Shown: positions 34,445 to 41,991, counted from the first letter of the stretch. The stretch is DNA of 64,000 nucleotides from Actinomadura rubteroloni (GCF_002911665.1 NZ_MTBP01000004.1:248001-312000); one strand, 5' to 3'. The notes: generated by a model from the letters alone, not told the origin. Program-made: numbers and translations.

Positions 34445-36286
34445 TCAGTCCAGCCGGGAGAACCGGCGCGCGGCCCACATCAGGCCGAGCGCCGCGAGCC
34501 CCGCCGGCAGGAGCGCCTCCAGCACGACCGGCGGGTGCCAGGACCCCCACGCGACCGGCGCGAACAGCGACGCGGGCGCGTCGGTCAGGTAGACGGCCAT
34601 CGTGCGGTGCATCGCGTCCACCGCGTAGGTGAACGGGTTGACCAGCGCGACCGCCTCCATCCAGCCCGGCATCGCCGACAGCGGGAACACCGACCCGGAC
34701 AGGAACATCAGCGGCGCCATGAGGACGGTCAGCGCCGTCCCGTACGTCTGCGGCCGGACGAACATCGCCAGCAGCACCCCGAGCACGGTCATCGCCAGCG
34801 CCGTCAGCGCCAGCTCGGCCGCCAGCAGCACCAACAGCCCCGGATCGGGCGGCACGCCGATCACCGCCCCGGCGCCGAGCAGCAGCCCGGCCTGGCACGT
34901 CGCGACGGTCGTCCCGCCGAGGCAGGTCCCGAGCAGCAGCGTGCCCCGGTGCACCGGCCCGGCCAGCATCTCGCGCAGGAACCCGCTGCGGCGGTCCCAC
35001 AGGAGCGCCGACCCGACCCGCAGCGCGGGCGCCTGTGACGCCGTCACCAGCGCGCCCGAGAACAGGAACACCTGGTAGGACCGGCTGCTCGGCCCCGCCA
35101 TCAGCCCCGCCAGCCCCACGCCGAGGATGAACAGGAACAGCAGCGGCTGGAACAGCGAGATCACGGTGCCCGCCCGGTCCCGCAGGAAGTGCAGCATCTC
35201 CCGCCGCCACACCATCCGCAGCGCGCGCAGCTCCGCGCGGACCCCGCCGGACGCCACCTCGGGCGCGGGACGCGGCGCGGGCACCGGCGGCGGCGCGTCG
35301 TCGCCGGACGGGTCGGCCGGCCCTTCCGCCCGGATCCGGTGTCCGGTGTGGTGCAGGAACACGTCGTCCAGCGTCGGCGGGGTGACGCGCGCCTCGTAGA
35401 CGGGCACGTCCAGTTCGGCGAACAGCCGGGGCAGGATCCGTGCGCTGTCGGTGGCGGTGAACGACAGGCCGTCCGGCGCCTCGGCCACGGTCAGCCCGAA
35501 CCGCGTCCGCAGCAGCCGCGCCGCCGCCGCGTCGTCGTCGGTGCGCAGGTCCACCCGGTCGGCGCCGAGGACGGCCTTCAGCTCGGCCGGCGAGCCCTGC
35601 GCGACGATCCGGCCCGCGTCCAGGATCGCGACGCGGTCGCACTGCTCGGCCTCGTCCAGATAGTGCGTGGTGAGGAACAGCGTGACGGTCTCGCGCTCGC
35701 GGATCCGGTGCAGGTAGCGCCAGACCTGCGCGCGCGACTGCGGGTCCAGGCCGATCGTGGGCTCGTCCATGAACAGGATCCGGGGCCGGTGCAGCAGCGC
35801 CCGCGCGATCTCCAGCCGCCGCCGCATCCCGCCGGAGAACGTCCGGACGAACCGGTCGCGGGCGTCGGACAGGCCGACCAGCGCCAGCGTCTCGTCCACC
35901 CGGCCGGGGACCAGCGCGACCGGGATGTCGTACAGGTCGGCGTGGAAGCGCAGGTTCTCCGCCGCCGTCAGCTCGCCGTCCAGCGTCGACTCCTGGAAGA
36001 TCAGGCCGATGCTGCGGCGCGCGGCGACCGCGTCGGTGCGGGTGTCGTGGCCGTCGATCTCGACCGTCCCGGCGGTCGGGACGGCCAGCGTGCACAGCAT
36101 CGCGATCGTGGTGGACTTGCCCGCGCCGTTCGGGCCGAGGAAGCCGAAGCTCTCCCCGGCCGCGACCGACAGGTCCAGCCCGTCCACGGCGGTGACGTCC
36201 GGGTACCGCTTGGTCAGCCCCCGCGCGCGGATCGCCGGCGGCCCCGTGACCGCAGGTGCAGGCGGAGCATCCGGCCGCACGCTCAT
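34445..36286 (-). CDS. One-chain ABC exporter (ATPase fused to ABC-2 permease), likely lanthipeptide export/immunity
   Basis: 613 residues. An N-terminal ATPase domain (about 15-320) has Walker A GPNGAGKST (51-59), signature FSGGMRRRLEIARAL and Walker B ILFMDEPTIGLD. The C-terminal ABC-2 permease (about 365-613) has six hydrophobic helices. This is the DrrA-DrrB architecture in one chain; in the cinnamycin cluster the corresponding CinT and CinH are separate. It has no peptidase domain, in line with a leader cut by signal peptidase-like cleavage. It is the last gene of the operon and should export the lantibiotic or protect the producer. The ATG follows GGGAGG. Confidence 0.88.
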   Translation of the reverse strand: MSVRPDAPPAPAVTGPPAIRARGLTKRYPDVTAVDGLDLSVAAGESFGFLGPNGAGKSTTIAMLCTLAVPTAGTVEIDGHDTRTDAVAARRSIGLIFQESTLDGELTAAENLRFHADLYDIPVALVPGRVDETLALVGLSDARDRFVRTFSGGMRRRLEIARALLHRPRILFMDEPTIGLDPQSRAQVWRYLHRIRERETVTLFLTTHYLDEAEQCDRVAILDAGRIVAQGSPAELKAVLGADRVDLRTDDDAAAARLLRTRFGLTVAEAPDGLSFTATDSARILPRLFAELDVPVYEARVTPPTLDDVFLHHTGHRIRAEGPADPSGDDAPPPVPAPRPAPEVASGGVRAELRALRMVWRREMLHFLRDRAGTVISLFQPLLFLFILGVGLAGLMAGPSSRSYQVFLFSGALVTASQAPALRVGSALLWDRRSGFLREMLAGPVHRGTLLLGTCLGGTTVATCQAGLLLGAGAVIGVPPDPGLLVLLAAELALTALAMTVLGVLLAMFVRPQTYGTALTVLMAPLMFLSGSVFPLSAMPGWMEAVALVNPFTYAVDAMHRTMAVYLTDAPASLFAPVAWGSWHPPVVLEALLPAGLAALGLMWAARRFSRLD

Positions 36287-36353
36287 GGTGCCTCCCGCAA
36301 GCGCGCTTCTCTCGTCGCAAGCTCCCGACGTCTCTCAGTCCGGCGCACGGCGG

Positions 36354-37247
36354 TCACCGGCGGGCCTCCAGCGCGTCGGTCCAGGAGTCGGGGACGACGA
36401 ACCCGAAGCTCCACCGGTGCCGCCGCGTCGGGTTGACGATGCAGTGCCAGAACAGCCGTTCCGGCTCCTGCCCGATCTTGAAGAACCGCGCCAGCCGGGG
36501 CCGCTCGCCCAGGGTGACCAGCTCCGACGTCCCGGGCCGCTGGTAGCGGAAGAACGACGTCTCGGCCGGGTCGTCGAACTCGGCGTCGAAGTCGATCAGG
36601 TACATGCGCCAGCCCGGCTGCGTCTCGTTGGTGTGCCAGAGCCGGTACGACGACGGCGGGTACCACATGCTCCCCGAGAAGCGGACCTCGTCGCCGAAGA
36701 CCTTCTCCAGCGCCGCCACCGTGCGGTTCTTGGCGGCGAGGTAGCCGTCGTAGGCGGGGTGGTCGACGTGGTCGTCCAGGTTGACGAGATGGAAGTGGCG
36801 GGCGTCGTTCGGGCCCGCCGGGGCGTCCGGGCCCGCCCGCCAGCGCCGGAACTCCGCGCTCGCCGGGGCGGCGGACGTCGAGCGCAGGTCGTCGTCGCGG
36901 AACTCGCGGTCGAACGCGTCCAGGTCGACGGTGTCCGGACGGATCTTCAGGTGCGGCAGCTCGTCCAGGACCGGCGCGAACCCCGGGATCTCCTCCAGCG
37001 CGAACTCGTAGTGGTGGAACCCGGGCACGGGCCGCTCCGCGCGGCGCGGCGGGGGCGGGACGAGCCGGGCGGCGGCGTCGGTGGCCGCCGCCGCGACCAG
37101 GTCGCGGTCGTCGAACGCGAACCCGTGGACGCGCCCGAGCCGGATCATCTCCGCGACCCCGGTCATCGCGCGCAACTGGCGCCGCAGGCCCGGATCGTCG
37201 CCGACCACGCGCAGGAACTCGGTACAGGACTCGACGGACACGGTCAC
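36354..37247 (-). CDS. CinX-like Fe(II)/2-oxoglutarate aspartate hydroxylase with Nif11-like N-terminus
   Basis: 297 residues starting at a GTG that overlaps the lanM stop (GTGA). Residues 75-297 resemble the aspartyl/asparaginyl beta-hydroxylase-type oxygenases. Candidate metal and cosubstrate residues are His205 and Glu208 in LWHTNETQPGWRMY, His268 in LFWHCIVNP, and His277/Arg278 in RRHRWSFGF. By position and pairing with a cinnamycin-type precursor it should hydroxylate Asp15 of the core, as CinX does. Residues about 5-50 (EFLRVVGDDPGLRRQLRAMT, then GFAF) look like a Nif11-type leader domain, as if a precursor leader were fused to the enzyme. The functional call is strong by context, moderate by motif. 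Confidence 0.8.
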   Translation of the reverse strand: MTVSVESCTEFLRVVGDDPGLRRQLRAMTGVAEMIRLGRVHGFAFDDRDLVAAAATDAAARLVPPPPRRAERPVPGFHHYEFALEEIPGFAPVLDELPHLKIRPDTVDLDAFDREFRDDDLRSTSAAPASAEFRRWRAGPDAPAGPNDARHFHLVNLDDHVDHPAYDGYLAAKNRTVAALEKVFGDEVRFSGSMWYPPSSYRLWHTNETQPGWRMYLIDFDAEFDDPAETSFFRYQRPGTSELVTLGERPRLARFFKIGQEPERLFWHCIVNPTRRHRWSFGFVVPDSWTDALEARR

Positions 37248-40200
37248 TCCTTGGTTCGGGCGGGCGGCGGGTCGAGGAGCAGGACGGACGGGACGCGCTC
37301 GGGCCGCGCCAGCCGCAGGAAGTGCAGCCCGAACCCGGCCATGCCGAGCATCAGCCCGGGGAAGAACCCGGCCTCGGGGCCCGGCCGCGCCTGGTCCAGG
37401 TCCCGCCACTGGCTCTGCACCTGGACGTTGGCCTCCAGCCGGAACGCGGGCTGGTCGCGCAGCAGCGCGTACCGCAGGAACAGCTCGGCGTTGCCGGTGC
37501 GGCCGTGGCAGAGCGAGTCGTTGGCGAGGCGCGGGAAGTTGCGCATCGTCGCGGTGAGCGCCTGGTGGGCCTCGGTGAGCAGCGGCTCGTCGTCGCCGCC
37601 GAGCAGCGCCCAGCTCGCGATGCGGGTCAGGCCGATGCCGGACGCGCCGTTGCACCAGGCGTTGGCGTAGTGGCGTCCGCGCCACGTCGGGCCGCCGGGG
37701 ACGGTCCGCAGGTCGTACCAGTCCTGCGCGTCGGCGTCGAAGTGGCGGGTCTCGTAGGCGAACGCGCGGCGGCCCGCGTCGACGTACTCGTCGCGGCCGG
37801 TGCGGGTGCCGAGCAGGATCAGCGCCCAGCCGATCCCGGCGCTGCCGTGCGACAGGCCGGTGAGGTCGTCCAGGACGACCCGGGGATCGCTGTTGGACCA
37901 CGACAGCCCGTCGCCCCGGTCGCGCGCGTGCCGCAGCAGGTGGGCCGCGCAGCGGTGCGCCAGCGCGGTGCCCCGGTCGCCGCCGGTGGCGTCGTCCAGG
38001 GCGAGCAGGACCGGGACGAGCCCGGCGACGCCGTGGAAGACGTCCAGGTGCGGGTCCCGCTCGATGCGCCCGTCCAGGGTCTCGGCCATCGCGACGGCCT
38101 GGTCGAGCAGCGCCCGGTCGCCCCACAGCCGGTGCAGGTGCAGCAGCACGTAGATCAGGCCGCCGAGCCCGGGGAACGCGCCGATGCGGTCGCGGTCGCC
38201 CGTGGCCAGGGCGTGGTCCAACGCCCGCCGCGCCGCCGTGCGGAACTCCGGACGCGGGTCCAGGTCGTTCAGGTACGCCAGGAACAGCGCGATGCCCGCC
38301 GAGCCGTTGTAGAGGTCGCCCTCGATGTCGACCTCGTCGCGGCCGTCCGGCCTGATGATGTAGGAGATCCACGGAGCGGGCGCGTCCGGCGCGCGGAGCG
38401 TCGCGCACAACCGCTGGCCGAGGCCCGCCGCCTGCGCCACGCACGTCGCGGCGAAGTCGGAACTGGTGACGTCGCCGCCCGACAGCCCGGCCGCGATGTA
38501 CTGGTCCTGCTGGGCGCGGTTCTCCGGGGTCAGCCGCCGGATCCGCGCGGCGGCGTGCTCCAGCGGCCCGGCCTCCAGCGTCGCCGGGATCACGGCGCGG
38601 TGGTCGTGGACGAGCCGGTCGTCGGCGGCGTCCACCCAGAACAGCGGGACGTCCAGCCGCCACATCGACTCCAGCTCGTAGGCGGGGAGCACGCCGTCCT
38701 GGTCCCAGTTGCGGGGGAACGTCCGGACGGTGTTGAACAGCAGGTCCACCTCCAGCGGCTCCATCAGGCACTTGGGGTGCCGCGCCGCCGACAGCAACTG
38801 CACGTAGATCTGGGTGCTCCAGTTGACGAACCGGACGCGCGTCCCGTCGAACAGCCCGCCGACGCACTCCGCCGCGCGCTCGGGGTCCTCCTGGAACCAG
38901 CGGTGGACGCGGCCGAAGCCGTCCTTGATCTCGTCCACGAAGTCCTCGGCGCGGGTCAGCTCGTCGCCGACGAACACGCGGTTCGCGGCGCCCGGCTCGA
39001 CGCGCAGGCCCGTCCGGTGCGTGACGGACGCGGTGAACGACAGCGGCCGGTCGTCGATCTTCGGGATCGGCATCGGGATCTCGTAGGCGTCGCCGCCGGA
39101 GTAGCCGCTGAGCCGCATCCCGGCTCCGTCCGCGTCCGGCGCGGCGGGCCACTCGATCAGGCCGGTCTTGAACACCGAGTCCATCAGCGTCCCGGCCGGG
39201 CGCGGCTGGCCCTTGGGGAGCGCGCCGAGCACGGTCTCGCAGTCGCAGATGTACGCGTGGCCGTCGGCGACCAGGACGTTCTCGAAGTGCAGGTCGCCGC
39301 CGCCGAGCACGTAGAAGATCGCCAGGTAGCCGCCCAGCTCGGTGTAGACGCGGGCCGCCTCGGCGCGCGTCGCCACCCGGTTGCGCCCCGGCGGGATCAG
39401 CGCCTCGTACCCGTACCCGTCGCGGGGCAGCACGGCGCGCTCGGCGAAGCCCACGACGCCGTCGGCGCGCAGCCGCGCCAGCAGGCCCTGGAGCGCGGCC
39501 TCGCCGCCGACGCAGCGCGGCTTGTAGACGAACGGCGCGGGGGAGCCGTCGGCGAGTTCGGCGTCGACCATGACGACGCCCCGCGCGCCCGCGTGCGCGT
39601 CCGAGCCGCCGAGCCGGACGTCGCGGACGGCGCCGAGCGGGCGGCCGAAGAACGCGTCCCCGATCGCCGCCGCGTCGGCCCGCAGCCGCACGGCCAGCTC
39701 GCGGCCGTGCGCGGCGAGCAGGTCGGTGACGTGCGCGAGCCAGCGCCCGAGGACCGGGTACTCCAGGTAGAAGCGGTGGTAGGACGCGGCGTCGGCGAAC
39801 GTCTTGTCCAGGTAGGCGAGGTAGTCCTCGCGGGTGGAGGTCTCGGGGTCGATGTCGCGCAGGCGGCAGTAGACCTTCGCGTCGGCCTCCACGGCCCAGG
39901 CCAGCGCGAGCGCGAACCGGTCGAGCAGGTGCTCCTGGAAGACCTCCACGACGCGCGGCGCGATGGTGAGGCCGCTCGCGTCGAGGACGGGCGTGAGGCG
40001 GCGGCCCAGCTCGACCAGGAACGGCTCGCACGCGATGGCGAGCCTGCCGTAGTAGACGTCCGGCTCGCGCCAGCCCGCCGCGGTGTCGCTGGGGCGCTGG
40101 AACGCGTCCAGCGCGCCCCGGTACGCCGTCAGCCAGTCGCCGTGCAGGTCGGCGAGGGCGCTGCCGAGCGGCCCGTCGGCGCCGTCCATCGCCAGCTCGT

Positions 40201-40444
40201 GCCGCCGGTAGGCGGTGAGGACGTCGGTCAGCGACGCGCCGGTGTGCCGCGCGGCACCGCCCTGGCGGCGGCCCTCCTTCTGGAACCGCTGGGCCAGCCG
40301 GGCGGCGAGCCGGTCGATCTTCCAGGCGTCGAACGGCTCCAGCGGGCCGGTGTCGGGGGGCGGGCCCAGCGCGGACACGATCTGCGTGCGCTCGGCCAGG
40401 GTGGCGGCCCGGGCGGCGATGTCCGCGGGATAGCTCGGGTTCAC
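37244..40444 (-). CDS. lanM: Class II lanthipeptide synthetase LanM
   Basis: 1066 residues, the usual LanM length. The N-terminal two thirds are the DUF4135-type dehydratase (LHFENVLVADGHAYICDCET and KPRCVGGEAALQGLL are recognisable kinase-like elements) that removes water from Ser/Thr. The C-terminal third is the LanC-like cyclase with zinc ligands Cys931 (WCNGASG), Cys979 and His980 (CHGRTG), plus LSHGSAGIGWALIL. It should make the thioether rings of the peptide at 40564-40806. The GTG at 40444 follows GAGGAG. A hairpin in the preceding gap probably lowers its expression relative to the precursor. Confidence 0.95.
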   Translation of the reverse strand: MNPSYPADIAARAATLAERTQIVSALGPPPDTGPLEPFDAWKIDRLAARLAQRFQKEGRRQGGAARHTGASLTDVLTAYRRHELAMDGADGPLGSALADLHGDWLTAYRGALDAFQRPSDTAAGWREPDVYYGRLAIACEPFLVELGRRLTPVLDASGLTIAPRVVEVFQEHLLDRFALALAWAVEADAKVYCRLRDIDPETSTREDYLAYLDKTFADAASYHRFYLEYPVLGRWLAHVTDLLAAHGRELAVRLRADAAAIGDAFFGRPLGAVRDVRLGGSDAHAGARGVVMVDAELADGSPAPFVYKPRCVGGEAALQGLLARLRADGVVGFAERAVLPRDGYGYEALIPPGRNRVATRAEAARVYTELGGYLAIFYVLGGGDLHFENVLVADGHAYICDCETVLGALPKGQPRPAGTLMDSVFKTGLIEWPAAPDADGAGMRLSGYSGGDAYEIPMPIPKIDDRPLSFTASVTHRTGLRVEPGAANRVFVGDELTRAEDFVDEIKDGFGRVHRWFQEDPERAAECVGGLFDGTRVRFVNWSTQIYVQLLSAARHPKCLMEPLEVDLLFNTVRTFPRNWDQDGVLPAYELESMWRLDVPLFWVDAADDRLVHDHRAVIPATLEAGPLEHAAARIRRLTPENRAQQDQYIAAGLSGGDVTSSDFAATCVAQAAGLGQRLCATLRAPDAPAPWISYIIRPDGRDEVDIEGDLYNGSAGIALFLAYLNDLDPRPEFRTAARRALDHALATGDRDRIGAFPGLGGLIYVLLHLHRLWGDRALLDQAVAMAETLDGRIERDPHLDVFHGVAGLVPVLLALDDATGGDRGTALAHRCAAHLLRHARDRGDGLSWSNSDPRVVLDDLTGLSHGSAGIGWALILLGTRTGRDEYVDAGRRAFAYETRHFDADAQDWYDLRTVPGGPTWRGRHYANAWCNGASGIGLTRIASWALLGGDDEPLLTEAHQALTATMRNFPRLANDSLCHGRTGNAELFLRYALLRDQPAFRLEANVQVQSQWRDLDQARPGPEAGFFPGLMLGMAGFGLHFLRLARPERVPSVLLLDPPPARTKE

Positions 40445-40481
40445 GCGCGCGGCTCCTCGGGTGGGCGGGGGAGAGAACAGG

Positions 40482-40512
40482 CCGGTGGGCCGACGCGAGG
40501 CCGGCCCACCGG
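40482..40512 (-). terminator. Intercistronic hairpin between precursor and lanM
   Basis: A perfect 11-base stem (40482-40492 with 40502-40512) has a nine-base loop. It lies about 50 bases past the precursor stop and 38 bases before lanM. Such attenuators let more precursor than enzyme be made, a common arrangement in lantibiotic operons. Confidence 0.65.
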
Positions 40513-40563
40513 GTGGGGCGCCCGGCCTATGCGGCCGGGGTCGTGCGGATCGTCAACCTGGCG

Positions 40564-40806
40564 TCAGCCCTTGGTGGTGCCGTCGCACGCGAAGGTGAAC
40601 GGCCCGGACGTACACGTGCTGGAGCACGCGTAGGCGTCCACGGCGGCGACGCCCTCGGTCCAGTAGTTGAGGGACGCCTCGTCCTGCCGCTCCACCGACT
40701 CGGGGACCGTGCCGGCGGCGACGCCGAAGACCTCGGGGTTGTCGAGCAGCTCGGCGCGGAACTCGGCGTCCGCGGCGGCCTGCCGCAGAATGGTGCTCGG
40801 GGACAT
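40564..40806 (-). CDS. lanA: Cinnamycin/duramycin-type lanthipeptide precursor
   Basis: 80 residues: a 60-residue leader and a 20-residue core. The leader (TILRQAAADAEFRAELLDNP, later ERQDEASLNYWTEGVAAVDAYA) is clearly homologous to the cinnamycin precursor as I recall it, and ends in the AYA signal-peptidase-like site. The core is CSSTCTSGPFTFACDGTTKG. Cys1, Cys5, Cys14, Thr11, Thr18, Asp15, Gly8-Pro9 and Lys19 match cinnamycin. Differences are Thr4 and Thr6 for Ser, Ser7 for Phe, Ala13 for Val, Thr17 for Asn, and a final Gly20. Expected rings are 1-18, 4-14 and 5-11, with a bridge to Lys19. Confidence 0.95.
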   Translation of the reverse strand: MSPSTILRQAAADAEFRAELLDNPEVFGVAAGTVPESVERQDEASLNYWTEGVAAVDAYACSSTCTSGPFTFACDGTTKG

Positions 40807-40812
40807 GGTCTT

Positions 40813-40819
40813 CCTCCTT
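40813..40819 (-). promoter_or_regulatory. Consensus ribosome binding site of the precursor gene
   Basis: AAGGAGG is complementary to the 16S tail and sits six bases before the ATG at 40806, inside an A-rich stretch. It is the strongest ribosome site in the window and fits high-level synthesis of the precursor. Confidence 0.8.
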
Positions 40820-40844
40820 TTTCGGTTTTTACCTGGTTCGCCGG

Positions 40845-41216
40845 CTACTGGATCTTCTCAGTGGCCAGACGTATTCCGATCCGCCGCTCGATCTTCTGCA
40901 TCTCCTCGACGGCGGCGTCCATTTTGGCCTTGTTGTTCTGCCACGCGACCAGCTCCATCTCCTCGGGGGAGATGAGGTCGGGGTCCCAGAGGGACTCCAG
41001 CCAGGTCTTGGTGGTCAGCGGATGGAGATCGCGGACCGGCGTGATCCGGCCCGGCAGGCTCGGCTCGTTGATCGACAACGCGATCGTGAGCGCTTCGTGG
41101 AGCCTGCTCCCCGGCGGCAGCAGCTCGCACAGCACCATGAGGTGCTGGAGCTGGCGCACGGTGTCGATGTTGCGGTGCTTCGTGAGATCGCTGTCCGGCT
41201 TGGGTCCAGACCTCAT
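40845..41216 (-). CDS. DurN/Cinorf7-like lysinoalanine synthase
   Basis: 123 residues, the size of Cinorf7/DurN. These proteins catalyse addition of Lys19 to a dehydrated residue in cinnamycin-type peptides. Features are RNIDTVRQLQHLMVLCELLP, HEALTIALSINEPS, PVRDLHPLTTKTWLESLWDP and a helical C-terminus (LVAWQNNKAKMDAAVEEMQK). It comes first in the operon, 38 bases before the precursor, as in the cinnamycin cluster. The ATG at 41216 follows AAGGGGG. The family call rests on context, length and remembered sequence pattern. Confidence 0.82.
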   Translation of the reverse strand: MRSGPKPDSDLTKHRNIDTVRQLQHLMVLCELLPPGSRLHEALTIALSINEPSLPGRITPVRDLHPLTTKTWLESLWDPDLISPEEMELVAWQNNKAKMDAAVEEMQKIERRIGIRLATEKIQ

Positions 41217-41277
41217 GCGAATGCCCCCTTCCGGGCGGGGATCGGCGGGCGGAGCCCTGTGGTCTCAGTGGGGCCGC

Positions 41278-41299
41278 GGTCCGGTCGTGGTCCGGTCGT
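41278..41299 (-). promoter_or_regulatory. Tandem 11-base direct repeats, possible SARP-type site
   Basis: GGTCCGGTCGT occurs twice without gap (41278-41288 and 41289-41299), read on the operon strand as ACGACCGGACC twice. Eleven-base phasing of direct repeats is the hallmark of SARP activator sites, and cinnamycin-type clusters are SARP-controlled. The position, 62 bases before the first gene, is suitable. No clear -10 box follows, and no SARP gene is in the window. Confidence 0.4.
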
Positions 41300-41369
41300 G
41301 CGTGGTCGGGGGTGGGACCGGGCGGCCACTCTCTGTATGTCCGCTGTCGCAGTACGCAACCACGGATAA

Positions 41370-41387
41370 ACGTCAAGGATTAGTCAA
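41370..41387 (-). promoter_or_regulatory. TTGAC direct repeats, candidate promoter/activator site
   Basis: On the minus strand TTGACTA (41387-41381) and TTGACGT (41376-41370) are spaced eleven bases start to start, just after the terminator of the upstream gene. They could be an activator site overlapping a -35 element; TACTGC (41354-41349) is the best -10 candidate. Confidence 0.4.
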
Positions 41388-41410
41388 GAACACTTAGTCC
41401 GTTTCAAAAA

Positions 41411-41445
41411 TGATCACGAGAAAGGCAATTTCCTTCTTGTGATCA
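41411..41445 (-). terminator. Rho-independent terminator with U-tract
   Basis: TGATCAC (41411-41417) pairs with GTGATCA (41439-41445), and the stem continues with mostly A-T pairs to a short loop. On the minus strand it is followed by TTTTTGAAAC, so it is a classical intrinsic terminator, rare in such GC-rich DNA. It would stop transcripts from the lipoprotein gene before the lanthipeptide operon. Confidence 0.75.
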
Positions 41446-41649
41446 GCTCACGGAAAGCCCTCTACTCCCACAAAATCAGACAAGCGCCCCTTGACACTTC
41501 GGCTCGCCCGCCGATACCGCCCGCCGTCCACAGCCGTCGGCGAAACCGGGAAAATCGCGGGGTTCCACACCGGCACCGCGAAAAGGGTCATCGAGCGCCC
41601 CGCCGGGCGGCGGCCGATGTGGTGCGCGCCCACGGAACGAGTTCCGCTT

Positions 41650-41991
41650 TTAGCGCTTCCAGCCGTCGTCGAGGCACGTCCGCAAGAAGGCGCCTGCCGC
41701 GACCTTCCACGGCGTGGGTCCGCTCTCGGCGCCCTCGCCGAGTACCGTCGCCGTCGTGGCGACGTCGTCCGTCTCGGACTTCGCCGCCAGCGCGGCGACC
41801 TTGCGCGCGAGCTTCACCCGCGACCCGGGCGTCTGGTCCTCCGAATACCCGTGGGCGAAGTCGTCGCACGCGCGCTTGGCGGGCGCGTCCAGCGCCCCCT
41901 GCCCCGCCGCGTCGCCCGTACCGCCGCCGCATCCGCCCAACGTCAGCACGCCCGCCACGACCCCGCCGCACAAGATCAGCTTCACTGCCAC
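41650..41991 (-). CDS. Small lipoprotein of unknown function
   Basis: 113 residues. It has a lipoprotein signal peptide (MAVKLILCGGVVAGVLTLGG) with the lipobox LGGC and lipidated Cys at 21. The mature part has two further Cys (CDDFAHGY and FLRTCLDDGW near the end) that could form a disulfide. No domain is recognised. It is upstream of the lanthipeptide operon on the same strand but separated by a strong terminator. Confidence 0.75.
   Translation of the reverse strand: MAVKLILCGGVVAGVLTLGGCGGGTGDAAGQGALDAPAKRACDDFAHGYSEDQTPGSRVKLARKVAALAAKSETDDVATTATVLGEGAESGPTPWKVAAGAFLRTCLDDGWKR

Larger units (their letters stand above)
41217..41649. other. Promoter/terminator island upstream of the lanthipeptide operon
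   Basis: No gene is seen here. The stretch contains an AT-rich island (about 41360-41480) that stands out from the surrounding sequence, a U-tract terminator (41411-41445), and two sets of 11-base-phased direct repeats (41278-41299 and 41370-41387). A TTGACG (41376-41371, minus strand) could serve as a -35 box with a weak TACTGC sixteen bases on. The operon promoter must lie here. Confidence 0.6.

Noticed and set aside
37322..40633. Very long open frame (over 1,000 codons) antisense to lanM
   Set aside because: It is Arg/Val/Gly-rich with no recognisable motif and mirrors the codon-position bias of lanM; LanM has all expected catalytic residues on the other strand.
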